Shown here piece after piece: positions 1 through 8,767 of a DNA stretch of 52,274 nt. The translations under genes and the position numbers were made by a program. Positions within the stretch are counted from its first letter, which is position 1. The number at the start of each line of letters is the position of its first letter. The notes under the pieces were generated by a model. The model did not search any database. It saw only the letters and a list, made by a program, of their open reading frames with translations, and was not told where the DNA came from. Source of the DNA: Sulfobacillus benefaciens. GTDB lineage: Bacteria > Bacillota > Sulfobacillia > Sulfobacillales > Sulfobacillaceae. The stretch is taken from positions 1-52,274 of the forward strand of contig PXYT01000016.1 of assembly GCA_003023725.1 (NCBI GenBank), given 5' to 3'.

Positions 1-25
1 CATCACCCCCTTGTCGACTGCCGCT

Positions 26-1477
26 TTACGCGGCGGTGCGGATCCAGGCCTCGTGGTGGGAGACCATGGCAGCGAGCGCTAATCGGGCATACCAGAGGTA
101 GGGCCGGCGGTGGTGCGCCGCCTTAATCCCGTGGGCGGTCCATAAACTAAAGGACCGCTCCACCCCGGTTCGTTCGTTATATAAGGTCGTCCATTCCGGC
201 GTGCCATAGGGCACGCCACTGTCGGCATAGCGCGAACCCCGGGAATTGACGGTGACGGTTTTTTTGGCCTTGTCACACGGATTCGGACACGGCGGAGCCG
301 ACTTTTTCCGGAGCGGACACCCATAGACCATGACTCCTTGACGGGGTTGTCCGATGCGCGGCATCGGACGTGCGTCACGACAGATCGGCTGATTCGTGTC
401 GGATAGGGTGATGCCCGCCGCGATGGCGTCATCACTCACATGGGGCGATTCGACCGGTTGCATGGGCGCAAAGGCTGGGATGAGCCCGCGTTGCCGCACA
501 AAATCCCAAAGGGCTTGGACATCATAGGCCGCATCGCCAATCAGATGGTGCATCGTTATGGCCGGCGTGGGATAAAGGGCCTGCGTTTTCACCAATAAAT
601 CGGGAAGGGCTACGCCGTCATGACGATTGGCGGGATGGAGGGCTAAGCTCACAATCAACGGGTGACTCGGTTGCCCGGGGATGGCATTCACCACCACCAT
701 GGCGGACGGATCATAGCCCAAGTAATACCGATTCCGGTGGCTGTCCCACCCGACCAAAGCCATCGGATCACTAAAATATCGCAAACAGCCACAGCCCCGC
801 TTGGTACAGGCGCAGCGTTTCTCGCCGAAACTCGATGCCCCACTCTCGATGGGTGAGCCATCGGCGGCCAGATCCCACACCGACGGCAACACGCCTCGAT
901 CCACACTGTCACGGCTGGTGTCGGCTAAAAATCGGTCCCAGAGATCGCCGGGCGCCGACCGGCGCCCCCGTTGAGCTTCGCGCTGAACCCGTTGGGCCAC
1001 CCGGCCAATGGCACCCGGGCGACGCGGCGGCATTTTTTGACCACGTTTCAACTTCAGCCGACGTCCCGACGATCGGCGGAGGGCCCCCAGCCGAGGCCGG
1101 GCTTCGGGATACAGTCGCCGGAGAAAGGCGTAAAATGTACTCACCGCGGGCACCTCGGTCGGGCCAGTCCATCCACAGAGGTGGCAGAGCCAGACGGATT
1201 GGCGGATCATCGCGACGCCATCCACCAAACTCGGGATTTGCCGGACGGTGATCAGCCCCAGAGCGCGGAGCAGTTGAAACGGATCCTCGGCGGGACGCCC
1301 TCGATCGACTGTATATCGTGACTGGGCCACTTGAGCCTGCGCATCTAGCGTCGCTGCCAACGTCCACGCCGTCTCTTTGCTCCAAGCGGTGCGATCCCCC
1401 CAGTCGTCGTTCCAGTGATCTAAGTGCTGTTGCACTGTCGCCCAGAGTTGGGCATCGGTCATCATTGTGCGTAACAT
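26..1477 (-). CDS. DDE-type insertion sequence transposase
   Basis: Transposase of about 483 residues. The N-terminal part resembles the DUF772-like domain of IS4/IS1182-type elements (a stretch containing DPFQLLRALG, then a VSTFYAFLRRL segment). The catalytic core shows candidate acidic residues in AADGSPI, in IGDAAYD and in ERTGVERSFS. A Cys-rich patch (CACTKRGCGC) sits between the first two. The frame is open up to 1555 (TTG), but I place the start at the ATG of 1475-1477 because AAGGAG lies 8 bases upstream; the longer start has no clear ribosome site and would run through a hairpin. I could not match terminal inverted repeats, and the left end probably lies outside the window, so neither element size nor family is fixed. 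The frame is intact, so the enzyme could be active. Confidence 0.85.
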   Translation of the reverse strand: MLRTMMTDAQLWATVQQHLDHWNDDWGDRTAWSKETAWTLAATLDAQAQVAQSRYTVDRGRPAEDPFQLLRALGLITVRQIPSLVDGVAMIRQSVWLCHLCGWTGPTEVPAVSTFYAFLRRLYPEARPRLGALRRSSGRRLKLKRGQKMPPRRPGAIGRVAQRVQREAQRGRRSAPGDLWDRFLADTSRDSVDRGVLPSVWDLAADGSPIESGASSFGEKRCACTKRGCGCLRYFSDPMALVGWDSHRNRYYLGYDPSAMVVVNAIPGQPSHPLIVSLALHPANRHDGVALPDLLVKTQALYPTPAITMHHLIGDAAYDVQALWDFVRQRGLIPAFAPMQPVESPHVSDDAIAAGITLSDTNQPICRDARPMPRIGQPRQGVMVYGCPLRKKSAPPCPNPCDKAKKTVTVNSRGSRYADSGVPYGTPEWTTLYNERTGVERSFSLWTAHGIKAAHHRRPYLWYARLALAAMVSHHEAWIRTAA

Positions 1478-1499
1478 GATTTGTCTCCTTCGATTCGGA

Positions 1500-1524
1500 T
1501 TGACTGCAAAATATTGCCAGTCAA
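1500..1524. promoter_or_regulatory. Inverted repeat upstream of the transposase
   Basis: TTGACT and AGTCAA arms enclose a GCAA/TTGC inner stem with one bulged C, about 10 paired bases in all. It lies just upstream of the transposase Shine-Dalgarno sequence. It could be an operator or an RNA hairpin limiting transposase translation; the role is inferred from position only. Confidence 0.4.
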
Positions 1525-1601
1525 CGAATTTTTGGGGACGTTTGCCCATTGTCAAGAAATTACTCCGATTTAATCGAAATAATGGGTCGGGCGGGTGGAA
1601 T

Positions 1602-1619
1602 ACCGGCCGCTAAGCCGGT
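1602..1619. repeat. Short hairpin, ACCGGC/GCCGGT
   Basis: A 6-bp perfect stem with a 6-base loop in the non-coding stretch after the transposase. It is followed by GATTTCCGTCTGAAATCATG, which recalls the ends of some IS21-type elements as I remember them; that match was not checked. Confidence 0.35.
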
Positions 1620-1655
1620 GATTTCCGTCTGAAATCATGACCGTTTTTCCCGGCG

Positions 1656-1676
1656 GAATGACACTTAGTGTCATTC
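1656..1676. repeat. 21-bp perfect palindrome
   Basis: Two 10-base arms, the left being GAATGACACT, around a single central T. There is no gene here. It could be an operator, or part of a mobile-element end together with the neighbouring repeats. Confidence 0.5.
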
Positions 1677-1715
1677 ACACAAAGACGGGGTTTCCCAATT
1701 ACTGGTGTTAGAAAA

Positions 1716-1734
1716 CGCCTCCCAATGGGAGGCG
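1716..1734. repeat. Hairpin with 8-bp stem
   Basis: CGCCTCCC and GGGAGGCG around the loop AAT. It is not followed by a T-run on either strand, so it is not a typical terminator. It is one of four dyads packed into 1600-1850. Confidence 0.45.
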
Positions 1735-1825
1735 AAAAAGCACGGATGACGCGGCTACTAGACTTTATGAAAACCCTCATAGTGCTCAGTTCCAAAGATA
1801 TCGCCGCCGCTCGCTTGGATGTCCC

Positions 1826-1847
1826 AAGGCCACCGGCGGCCTTTTTT
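1826..1847 (+). terminator. Intrinsic terminator (plus strand)
   Basis: AAGGCC/GGCCTT stem around ACCGGC, followed by a T-run. It faces the 3' end of the dhaM operon and would stop transcription entering from the left. Confidence 0.6.
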
Positions 1848-1878
1848 GGGTGTACCCGAGTTTTCCTTCCGGCCCTTG

Positions 1879-2265
1879 CTACCGCTTACGAATCTGATAG
1901 GCTTCTTCGGCTGCCGCCATGGCCTCTTCGGCCCCACCTCCGGTACTGAGGCTCATTGCCGCTGCCACGGCGCCCTCCACAAAAGGTGCATCGACGACAT
2001 GAACCCGGGCAGACACTGGCATCAAGTCTTTGGCGTTTTCGGCGCTAAGAATCGCGCTGCCCAAATCCCCAAACACCAAAATCTCGGTCGAACCCATGTC
2101 CGTCAATTGATTCAGCCCTTCCATAACCATGGTCGCATCCACACCCAACGAACCCACTCCACCAACGCTTTCGACAAAAACATCCTCTCCGCTCAGGGAA
2201 TGCAGCAGTTTTTCGAGGCCTTGAGCCAGTTGTTTTGAATGAGAAACCAGTAGTATACCCGTCAT
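1879..2265 (-). CDS. dhaM: Dihydroxyacetone kinase phosphotransfer subunit DhaM
   Basis: Cytosolic EIIA-type (mannose-fold) subunit of about 128 residues that takes phosphate from phospho-HPr and passes it to the ADP bound in DhaL. The N-terminus runs MTGILLVSHS, putting the phosphate-accepting histidine at residue 9 as in E. coli DhaM. Only the EIIA domain is present; the E. coli protein carries fused HPr and EI-like domains, which here are separate genes nearby (5598-5873 and 10730-12424). The start ATG has GGGGGAA upstream and begins one base after the dhaL stop, so it is the last gene of the operon and likely translationally coupled to dhaL. Confidence 0.93.
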   Translation of the reverse strand: MTGILLVSHSKQLAQGLEKLLHSLSGEDVFVESVGGVGSLGVDATMVMEGLNQLTDMGSTEILVFGDLGSAILSAENAKDLMPVSARVHVVDAPFVEGAVAAAMSLSTGGGAEEAMAAAEEAYQIRKR

Positions 2266-2266
2266 C

Positions 2267-2893
2267 TTATTCCCCCATTGCTCGGTTTAAGCATTCCCAC
2301 CACAGAGCGGCGGAAAAAGATCCCGGATCAACATGCCCCTGACTGCGTTCGCCCAAATAGGCCGCCCGTCCGCGTTTAGCTATCAAGCTCCGTGTCGCTT
2401 CCGACCACTCACGGGCCGACGACGCCACGGTGTTCAACCGCTCGGAGAACGAAGGAGGGTCCCCTTTGATTAGTATATCGACCCCAACCCGCAGGACATC
2501 AATCATTGTTTTGTCGCCAATGCGGGCTTTGCCGCGATTCTCCATCGACGCAACGATCGCGTCAAGCCATGCAATTTGGGTTTCGGTGGTGCATGTGCCT
2601 TGCACGGGCAGCTTCTGGCTAGCCTGAACCATTGCCGAGCCCCACAGAGCTCCTGACGCGCCTCCCACCGTACTCAAAAGCGTCATCCCCGTTGTTTTGC
2701 TGAGTTCGAGCAAATTTTCCACCGGTGTTTTTGGAAGAGACCACAACTCACGGACTTTACTCAACCCCCGGTCCATATTGGTTCCATGATCCCCGTCCCC
2801 GATAGCACGATCGAGTTCGTTTAAGTCATCCAAATGGGCATGGACTTCTTGCCCAAAACAAATCCACCAACGCATAAATTGTTCAGCGTTCAT
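2267..2893 (-). CDS. dhaL: Dihydroxyacetone kinase ADP-binding subunit DhaL
   Basis: 208-residue all-helical subunit that holds ADP/ATP as a tightly bound cofactor, is rephosphorylated by DhaM and phosphorylates dihydroxyacetone bound on DhaK. The nucleotide/metal motif GDGDHGTNM lies near residue 32, and the glycine-rich TVGGASGALWGSAM segment follows around residues 75-90. Length is normal for the family. Its start overlaps the end of dhaK by 11 bp and its stop is one base before dhaM, so the three subunits are probably made in fixed ratio. Confidence 0.95.
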   Translation of the reverse strand: MNAEQFMRWWICFGQEVHAHLDDLNELDRAIGDGDHGTNMDRGLSKVRELWSLPKTPVENLLELSKTTGMTLLSTVGGASGALWGSAMVQASQKLPVQGTCTTETQIAWLDAIVASMENRGKARIGDKTMIDVLRVGVDILIKGDPPSFSERLNTVASSAREWSEATRSLIAKRGRAAYLGERSQGHVDPGSFSAALWWECLNRAMGE

Positions 2894-3896
2894 GCATCAC
2901 GCCCTGCCTCATCGCCGGCGTATCGCACGGAGCTTTGAGCCACCGTTCCAAATCATCACGCAATCGCAGCAAGGTGACTGAGGCACCGGCCATTTCCAAA
3001 GATGTCATGTATTCGCCCATCAAGGCAAAATTACAGGGTATATTGGCGTTTTGCAGCCACATGCTGACGTCCTTGGCCAAAATGGCCAGTTCCATAAGCG
3101 GGGTCGCTCCCATGCCATTGATGAGACAAGCTACCGAGTCACCCGCTTTGAGCTGGAGATCTTCGACAATGCGGCTGAGCACGTAGTCCGCCAAGTCCCG
3201 AGCAGGTTGGACGGGCTGGCGCCGGGTGCCCGGTTCCCCGTGGATGCCGATTCCCATCTCCATTTCATTCTCTGCCAGGGTAAAACTCGGCTGTCCGGCC
3301 GCAGGCGGTGTGCAAGGAGCCAAAGCAAACCCCATGGACCGCAGGTTTTGAATAGCGGTGTTGGCACCCCGGCTCACCGTAGTCAAATCGCAGCCGTCCT
3401 CCGCTAAAGCCCCAGCAATTTTGTGAACCAAAATGGTTCCCGCTATCCCACGGCGGCCGGTCGTGAAAAGCGAGTCCTCTACGGCCACATCGTCGTTGAC
3501 AATCACGGCCTCGGTGAGAATTCCTTCTGCACTCGCCATGTCCTTGGCAATTTCAAAGTTCATGACATCGCCCGTATAGTTTTTTATAATCAATAATACT
3601 CCCGCTCCGCGATCGGCTACCCGTATGCCTTCTAAAATCTGGTCCGGGGTCGGCGAAGTAAAAACCTCGCCCGCGACCGCCGCGTCCAGCATCCCAAATC
3701 CCACATACCCACTGTGAGCAGGCTCGTGACCCGATCCCCCTCCCGAGACAATGCCCACTTTACCCAAATCCTTCGGTCTGGCTCTGGTCATGACGCGGGT
3801 TTGCGGGATGCGTCGAAGATAGTCAGGAAACGACCACGCCAACCCGTCGAGCATATCATCAACCACGGCCTCGACACGATCCAGAAGTTTTTTCAA
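2883..3896 (-). CDS. dhaK: Dihydroxyacetone kinase substrate-binding subunit DhaK
   Basis: About 337 residues. DhaK binds dihydroxyacetone covalently as a hemiaminal on a histidine and presents it to DhaL. The motif [15 protein letters not shown] lies near residue 53, and the substrate-linking His is in GIGIHGEPG at about residue 219 (E. coli His218). The frame is open to 3917, but the TTG at 3894-3896 is the better start: AAGGAGG lies 9 bases upstream and the product then begins [16 protein letters not shown], as DhaK proteins usually do. It lies 24 bp after glpK. With dhaL and dhaM it forms a PEP-dependent, PTS-driven kinase, not the ATP-dependent single-chain type. Confidence 0.95.
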   Translation of the reverse strand: MKKLLDRVEAVVDDMLDGLAWSFPDYLRRIPQTRVMTRARPKDLGKVGIVSGGGSGHEPAHSGYVGFGMLDAAVAGEVFTSPTPDQILEGIRVADRGAGVLLIIKNYTGDVMNFEIAKDMASAEGILTEAVIVNDDVAVEDSLFTTGRRGIAGTILVHKIAGALAEDGCDLTTVSRGANTAIQNLRSMGFALAPCTPPAAGQPSFTLAENEMEMGIGIHGEPGTRRQPVQPARDLADYVLSRIVEDLQLKAGDSVACLINGMGATPLMELAILAKDVSMWLQNANIPCNFALMGEYMTSLEMAGASVTLLRLRDDLERWLKAPCDTPAMRQGVMHER

Positions 3897-3920
3897 CCTT
3901 TCATCCCTCCTTATCAAGCC

Positions 3921-5423
3921 TCATTTATCCGGATCTAACCAGTTCATGGCCCTGCCGACCGCTTTCTTCCACCCCCGGTATAATCCCTCGCGAGTCTTTT
4001 CATCCATAGCCGGGGAAAACAGGCCGTCTGGGCGCCAAATCTTTTGCAAGGGATCCAGGCCGGCCCAAAACCCCACACCAAGTCCCGCCAGAAAGGCGGC
4101 TCCCATGGCTGTGGTTTCGTGAACCTTGGGGCGTTCCACGGGCAGTCCCAGAATGTCCGCTTGAAATTGGACGACAAATTCGTTGGCGATTGCCCCGCCA
4201 TCCACCCTCAAGGCTTTTGGCGGGGTTCCGCTCTCACGGATCATGGCCTCCAGCACATCCCGCGTCTGATAGCCAATGGACTCCAGGGCGGCCCGGACTA
4301 TATGGGCCCGGTTGCTTCCCCGGGTTAACCCGACAATGGCGCCTCTGGCATAACTGTCCCAGTAGGGAGTGCCCAGTCCGGCGAAGGCCGGAACCACATA
4401 GACTCCCTCGCTGCTGTCCACAGACAACGCCAAAGTCTCACTTTCTTGAGCACTGTCAATTAATTTTAATTCATCGCGCAACCACTGCACGACTGCTCCG
4501 GTAACAAAAATCGATCCTTCAATGGCATAGGTCATGTGGCCTTCCAGTCCCCAGGCAATGGTCGTAAGGATCCCATGGTCGCAGGACAGGGGTTGCTCTC
4601 CGGTGTTCATCAGAAGAAAAGAACCGGTGCCGTAGGTATTTTTCACGGTACCCCGGGCAAAACATCCCTGGCCGAATAAGGCCGCTTGCTGGTCTCCGGC
4701 TATGCCGGCAATGGGAATAGGGCGCCCAAACCAGTGTTCGGCGCTCTGCGCACAAACCCCGGACGAGTCCACCACAACAGGGCACATCGAGGTAGGCACC
4801 TCAAGCCAGGCTAAAAGGTCCTGATCCCACCTCAAATCATGAATGTTATACAGTAGTGTCCGCGATGCATTGGAATAGTCGCTCGCATGAAGCATGCCGT
4901 CCGTCAGCTTATAAATCAACCAGCTGTCAATGGTCCCAAACGCCAGGTGTCCTTGTTCGGCGAGGGTCCTGGCCCCGTCCACGTGATCTAGAATCCACGC
5001 AACCTTGGTACCCGAAAAATAGGGGTCAATGACCAGTCCCGTTTTCTCGTGAATAGCTGGCGCAAGACCTCTTTCTCGCAACTTATCGCAAATTCCGGCA
5101 GTTCTTCGGCACTGCCACACAATGGCATTATAGATCGGACGCCCCGTGCGTCTGTCCCACACCACCGTCGTTTCGCGCTGATTGGCCATGCCGATGGCTA
5201 CGATGTCCTTAAGCGGCGCTCCGGCTTCAAAAAGACAGTCTTGAACCGCCTGCCACTGGGAGCTCCAAATTTCTTCCGGATCATGTTCAACCCATCCGGG
5301 ACGGGGATAGATTTGGCGAAAGTCTTTCCGGCCCGTGGCAATCACATCGCCCTTGCGATCGAACAAAAGGGCGCGGCTTGACGTGGTTCCCTGATCCAGC
5401 GCAAGTACATACTGACCACTCAT
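3921..5423 (-). CDS. glpK: Glycerol kinase
   Basis: FGGY-family kinase of about 500 residues that converts glycerol and ATP to sn-glycerol-3-phosphate, the substrate of the GlpABC complex encoded upstream. The N-terminal phosphate-binding motif [15 protein letters not shown] is intact, as are [10 protein letters not shown], the glycerol-site stretch RETTVVWD and the C-terminal [11 protein letters not shown]. An earlier in-frame GTG at 5468 exists, but the ATG at 5421-5423 gives the normal [13 protein letters not shown] start and has AGGGGTG about 9 bases upstream. In low-GC Firmicutes GlpK is activated by HPr-dependent phosphorylation of a histidine; HPr is encoded just upstream, but I did not locate that residue with certainty. 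No glycerol facilitator gene is present. Confidence 0.96.
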   Translation of the reverse strand: MSGQYVLALDQGTTSSRALLFDRKGDVIATGRKDFRQIYPRPGWVEHDPEEIWSSQWQAVQDCLFEAGAPLKDIVAIGMANQRETTVVWDRRTGRPIYNAIVWQCRRTAGICDKLRERGLAPAIHEKTGLVIDPYFSGTKVAWILDHVDGARTLAEQGHLAFGTIDSWLIYKLTDGMLHASDYSNASRTLLYNIHDLRWDQDLLAWLEVPTSMCPVVVDSSGVCAQSAEHWFGRPIPIAGIAGDQQAALFGQGCFARGTVKNTYGTGSFLLMNTGEQPLSCDHGILTTIAWGLEGHMTYAIEGSIFVTGAVVQWLRDELKLIDSAQESETLALSVDSSEGVYVVPAFAGLGTPYWDSYARGAIVGLTRGSNRAHIVRAALESIGYQTRDVLEAMIRESGTPPKALRVDGGAIANEFVVQFQADILGLPVERPKVHETTAMGAAFLAGLGVGFWAGLDPLQKIWRPDGLFSPAMDEKTREGLYRGWKKAVGRAMNWLDPDK

Positions 5424-5597
5424 GGGCTTCAACACCCCTGATATCCGGACCGCCTCAAAACCAGGCACCAGCGTACGCCTTTGATGTCAGACCATGGTCA
5501 GCGCCGGCCTAACGCCTGGCCGCACGGCCTTCAGAATTTTGTTGCTGCCGGCCCTTTTCGTTCTTTGGCTGTCATCCTTCTATTTTCGTTATTTTCG

Positions 5598-5873
5598 TTA
5601 TTCTTGTTCGCCATCCACTGTTAACAATTCCTGTAGTTCTTGTTCCAGCAACAGGACCCGATCCAACTCCCCGGTATCGTAATGCAGGGCTAAAACATCG
5701 CCCGATCCCGCACCCACGGTCAAGACCTGAAGGATGCTTTTGGCGTTGACGACCTTGCCGTGACAAAACAACTGAACTGGGAAAGGACACGCCGACAGGG
5801 TTTTGACCAATTGAGCCGCAGGGCGGGCATGCAGCCCTTCCGGCGACACGATTTTGTATTGTCTTTGAATCAT
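5598..5873 (-). CDS. ptsH: Phosphocarrier protein HPr
   Basis: About 91 residues. HPr receives phosphate from enzyme I on His15 and passes it to EIIA-type proteins, here most likely DhaM. His15 lies in EGLHARPA and Ser46, the site of HPr kinase in Firmicutes, lies in NAKSIL, so both regulatory positions match B. subtilis numbering. The open frame extends to 5936, but the ATG at 5871-5873 has a GGGGTGGGGAA ribosome site and starts at the usual point. Finding ptsH between glpP and glpK, and not beside sugar EII genes, suggests that its main client is the dihydroxyacetone kinase and perhaps GlpK. The 170 bp between it and glpK contain a duplicated TTTTCGTTA-type repeat but no gene. Confidence 0.93.
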   Translation of the reverse strand: MIQRQYKIVSPEGLHARPAAQLVKTLSACPFPVQLFCHGKVVNAKSILQVLTVGAGSGDVLALHYDTGELDRVLLLEQELQELLTVDGEQE

Positions 5874-5910
5874 TTCCCCACCCCTAAGGCATTCTGTGTC
5901 AGTTAAAAAA

Positions 5911-6483
5911 CTAGCCCTCCCGCCGAGATAGCGCAAAGAGATCCCGGGTGCTGGTCGACACGCTTACCGCCCCGGCTGCCAGCGCCATCTCCACCTGCTC
6001 GGCCGTGGTAATCAACCCTCCGGCAATCAAAGGGCGTGTAAGACGGGAAAACAAGATCCGGATAAGATTGGGCAAAATACCGGGCAACACTTCTACGGCA
6101 TCGGCCCCTTGGTGTTCGACCTGAGCAATTCCCGATTCCACCGACTGGCTGTCGATGAGGAAAATCCGCTGGATCGTCATCAACCCCAATTTTACGGCAT
6201 GATTCACGGTATGGCTATGGGTGGAGATAATCCCGTCAGGGGCGGCGAATTCGCGAAAGAACCGTAAGCCTTCGAAATCCCCGGTAATGCCTTTGACCAT
6301 ATCGATATGAACGAATACATGCCAGTGGCGCCTTTGCAATAACGCCACAGCCTCCGCCACCACATCCACCCGCCCCCCCAAAAGAAAAACCCATCGTCCT
6401 TGCCCGTCCCCCAGGGCATTCCACTGTTCCGGGTCCCTTATTGCCGGAATGACGGAGGGCATGAGCGACTTTTCAATCCGCAT
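5911..6483 (-). CDS. glpP: Glycerol uptake operon antiterminator GlpP
   Basis: 190-residue GlpP-family protein. In Bacillus, GlpP bound to glycerol-3-phosphate acts on leader RNA and prevents termination before glp genes. Family features seen here are the IPAIRD start, FVHIDMVKGI near residue 58, GIISTHS near residue 85, VEVLPGI near residue 130 and IAGGLITT near residue 153 of a TIM-barrel-like fold. It starts 3 bases after the glpC stop, with AAGGTGG upstream, and is followed by HPr. A hairpin terminator before glpA (10320-10361) is its probable target, which would make the operon self-inducing when glycerol-3-phosphate appears. Confidence 0.93.
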   Translation of the reverse strand: MRIEKSLMPSVIPAIRDPEQWNALGDGQGRWVFLLGGRVDVVAEAVALLQRRHWHVFVHIDMVKGITGDFEGLRFFREFAAPDGIISTHSHTVNHAVKLGLMTIQRIFLIDSQSVESGIAQVEHQGADAVEVLPGILPNLIRILFSRLTRPLIAGGLITTAEQVEMALAAGAVSVSTSTRDLFALSRREG

Positions 6484-6486
6484 GCT

Positions 6487-7659
6487 TTACACCACCTTAA
6501 CGTGTTCTTGAGCTTCCCGGTAGGCTTTATAAAGCCAGTACGCCGGATGACTCGCTTTCAAACCGGTCATGCCCTGCAAATGCAAAGCGCAGGTTCCGCT
6601 GTCCGTCATCACCCTGCCCTCATCTAATGCCAGCTGGCCCATTTCCCGGGCCAGCTCTTCGTGTTCTGCTTTAAACGCATACGATCCCGCGGCACCGCAG
6701 CAGGCCAGCATCAAAGGCTTGACGGTCCACCTGGCTCTTTGCCCAATTTGTTCCATCCATCCTGTTCCGCGAGACACCCGGGAACGGCAGGTTGTATGCA
6801 CATAATAAGGTAAATCCGGTTTGTCTGACGACAGCCGCTGCAAAAGATGCCAAAACTCTAAGGGTGCGTACTCCAAGGCAAACTCGGTGAAAGGCACAAC
6901 CTCGCACGATGCGGAGAGGTGCCAAAACCGAGGCCATTCCTCTCGCAAGGTACTGTCACAAGTGGCATTCAGAGTCAGCATCAAATCAACTGTGTCCCCG
7001 TTTGCACGCCGTAAACGCTCGGCCGTAGCGGAAGCAATCCGCCGTCCCAATTCCGCATTTCCGGCAGCATAGGCGGCGGCTCCGCAGCATGATCCGGCAC
7101 CGGGCATCACAATGCTCTCATAACCCCACGCCTCCAAAAGAGCGATGACCGCATCGAGGACGGGTCCATCAAAGGCCTCGGTATAGCAATCCCCATACAC
7201 CCCCACTCGCATGGATTTCTCCCGGACAAGGAGATCGTGGGTCACCTTGGCCGGACGGTTTGGAGAGGGCCAAGGCGTGCGCGTGCTTAACCCCAGAACT
7301 TTCGTCCATTTGCGAGGTACTCGGGTGATTTGCGGAAAGCGGGCAATCCAGTGAGGATGAGCCAAGAGATAATCACGCCACCGATAACGAGCCGGTTTGG
7401 CTTGCCGCCGCTTATGCTCGGCAATTAAATGGGCCACCGGAACTCCGACCGGGCACGCGTCCTCGCATAACTGACAAAAGGTGCAATCATCGACAAATTC
7501 ACTGGTTTGGCCCTCGGTCCGGCTGTCTTGGCTGTCTCGCCACCATTCCGGGCCCAAAACCTTGGGACCCGGAAAACGAAAATCTCTGGCATAAACTGGG
7601 CAAACACTCACACACGCCGAACAGTTGACACACGCATCCTCAAAATCAAAATCCCGCAT
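6487..7659 (-). CDS. glpC: Anaerobic-type glycerol-3-phosphate dehydrogenase subunit C
   Basis: 390-residue iron-sulfur subunit that passes electrons from GlpAB to the menaquinone pool. Two 4Fe-4S ferredoxin motifs lie at the N-terminus (CVNCSACVSVCP near residue 12 and CTFCQLCEDACPVG near residue 59). Two CCG-type cysteine-rich domains follow (GSCCGAAAYAAG near residue 191 and ACCGAAGSYAFK near residue 315), as in heterodisulfide reductase-like subunits. The ATG at 7657-7659 has AGGAGG 11 bases upstream and overlaps the end of glpB by 14 bp. It closes the glpABC trio and precedes glpP. Confidence 0.93.
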   Translation of the reverse strand: MRDFDFEDACVNCSACVSVCPVYARDFRFPGPKVLGPEWWRDSQDSRTEGQTSEFVDDCTFCQLCEDACPVGVPVAHLIAEHKRRQAKPARYRWRDYLLAHPHWIARFPQITRVPRKWTKVLGLSTRTPWPSPNRPAKVTHDLLVREKSMRVGVYGDCYTEAFDGPVLDAVIALLEAWGYESIVMPGAGSCCGAAAYAAGNAELGRRIASATAERLRRANGDTVDLMLTLNATCDSTLREEWPRFWHLSASCEVVPFTEFALEYAPLEFWHLLQRLSSDKPDLPYYVHTTCRSRVSRGTGWMEQIGQRARWTVKPLMLACCGAAGSYAFKAEHEELAREMGQLALDEGRVMTDSGTCALHLQGMTGLKASHPAYWLYKAYREAQEHVKVV

Positions 7660-8767
7660 GGGACATTAGGCCTCCTTTTCGCGGCACAGTCAAAATATTG
7701 AGACCTTGCTCCCGCAAGGCTTGATAGACCGTGGCCAGAATCATTGCGCCGCCGTTGCGGTCGCGGTCGGGATCCCAGCCGGATCTTTGCCGACCACAGG
7801 CGGACAAGGAGCCATTGGCTTCCGAGCCCCAGCGAAATACCGGCCCCCACCCCGTCTCCGCAGTGATTTGCCCCAGGGCCCGGTGTGTAATGGCTTCTTC
7901 AACCACTCCGTTGGGAAGCACTTTGATACCCCCTCCCAAAATTCCGCCTGTAGCCATCAAGACGTGATCGGCTCCCCAGCTTCGCCCGTCATCCAGATGA
8001 ATGCGGTGCTTGAGGTATTCGGTGACACTCCCGGATATCAAGGGCACGCCACGGTTTCTTAGCCATGCTTGCCACAAATCGCGAATGCGCATACCGCCCA
8101 AGGACGGCATGACCAAAGGATATTCGAAAACCGGACGACGTAAGTCGCGGCCGATTTCGCGCAAAATTTCCCCGGTACGGATACGGCCGATGACCTGCGG
8201 CAACAATAACGGCCATCCGGCCGGAACCCGCGGGTTAAGATCCTGCAGCAGCGTCTTCAGCCAAAACTTGCCCTCCGTCTGGTCGATAAAGGAGGCCCAA
8301 CGTACCGCGGTCCAACTGTCATCCCATCCCGGCGGGCGGGGAAGCCGCTGCCAGAAGGGACTGTGTCCTGTCGCTGCTTCAATGGCGCTGAGATGAATGT
8401 CTTGCAAGCTGTCCGGCAGACCTTCAAAGGCCACAATCCACAGGGGCCCCGGATCCGGAGTACAATATTGCCAGGTGGGACAAAGAAAAGTGGCTTTTAG
8501 GCTGCCGGTACAACTGAGGGTGAGAGCCGGTCCGAGCCGTGTCTCAATCCCCATGGACCCCCACAACCGGCTCAAGAGAGTCCACAAAGTCTGCCATTCT
8601 TCGGCATTTAAAGGCAAAAGTTCGGGATCCCCCCGGTCCATCACACCGCTCCACAAGGCCATTGTGCCTTCGTGGGCCGCAACCAGCCGGCATTCTTCTC
8701 CGTGCATGTTCAGTAATGATGCTGCCAACAGACCTGCGGGTCCTCGGCCGATCACCGTCCAGCTCAC
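7646..8767 (-). CDS. glpB: Anaerobic-type glycerol-3-phosphate dehydrogenase subunit B
   Basis: 373-residue flavoprotein-like subunit. A nucleotide-binding GRGPAGLLAASLL loop opens the protein, and an ATGGILGGG motif and a C-terminal NGGAMILATV segment agree with GlpB. It links the catalytic GlpA to the membrane-facing GlpC. The start is GTG at 8765-8767, overlapping the glpA stop as GTGA, with GAGGAA 8 bases upstream, so translation is coupled to glpA. GlpB is the least conserved of the three subunits, so the assignment leans partly on its place between glpA and glpC. Confidence 0.9.
   Translation of the reverse strand: MSWTVIGRGPAGLLAASLLNMHGEECRLVAAHEGTMALWSGVMDRGDPELLPLNAEEWQTLWTLLSRLWGSMGIETRLGPALTLSCTGSLKATFLCPTWQYCTPDPGPLWIVAFEGLPDSLQDIHLSAIEAATGHSPFWQRLPRPPGWDDSWTAVRWASFIDQTEGKFWLKTLLQDLNPRVPAGWPLLLPQVIGRIRTGEILREIGRDLRRPVFEYPLVMPSLGGMRIRDLWQAWLRNRGVPLISGSVTEYLKHRIHLDDGRSWGADHVLMATGGILGGGIKVLPNGVVEEAITHRALGQITAETGWGPVFRWGSEANGSLSACGRQRSGWDPDRDRNGGAMILATVYQALREQGLNILTVPRKGGLMSHAGF

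Noticed and set aside
1478-1555. 26-residue N-terminal extension of the transposase frame
   Set aside because: No ribosome site at 1555 and the segment contains a strong inverted repeat; the ATG at 1477 has AAGGAG at good spacing.
5490-5499. GACCATGGTC palindrome upstream of glpK
   Set aside because: Short and containing a common restriction-like core; nothing else supports an operator there.
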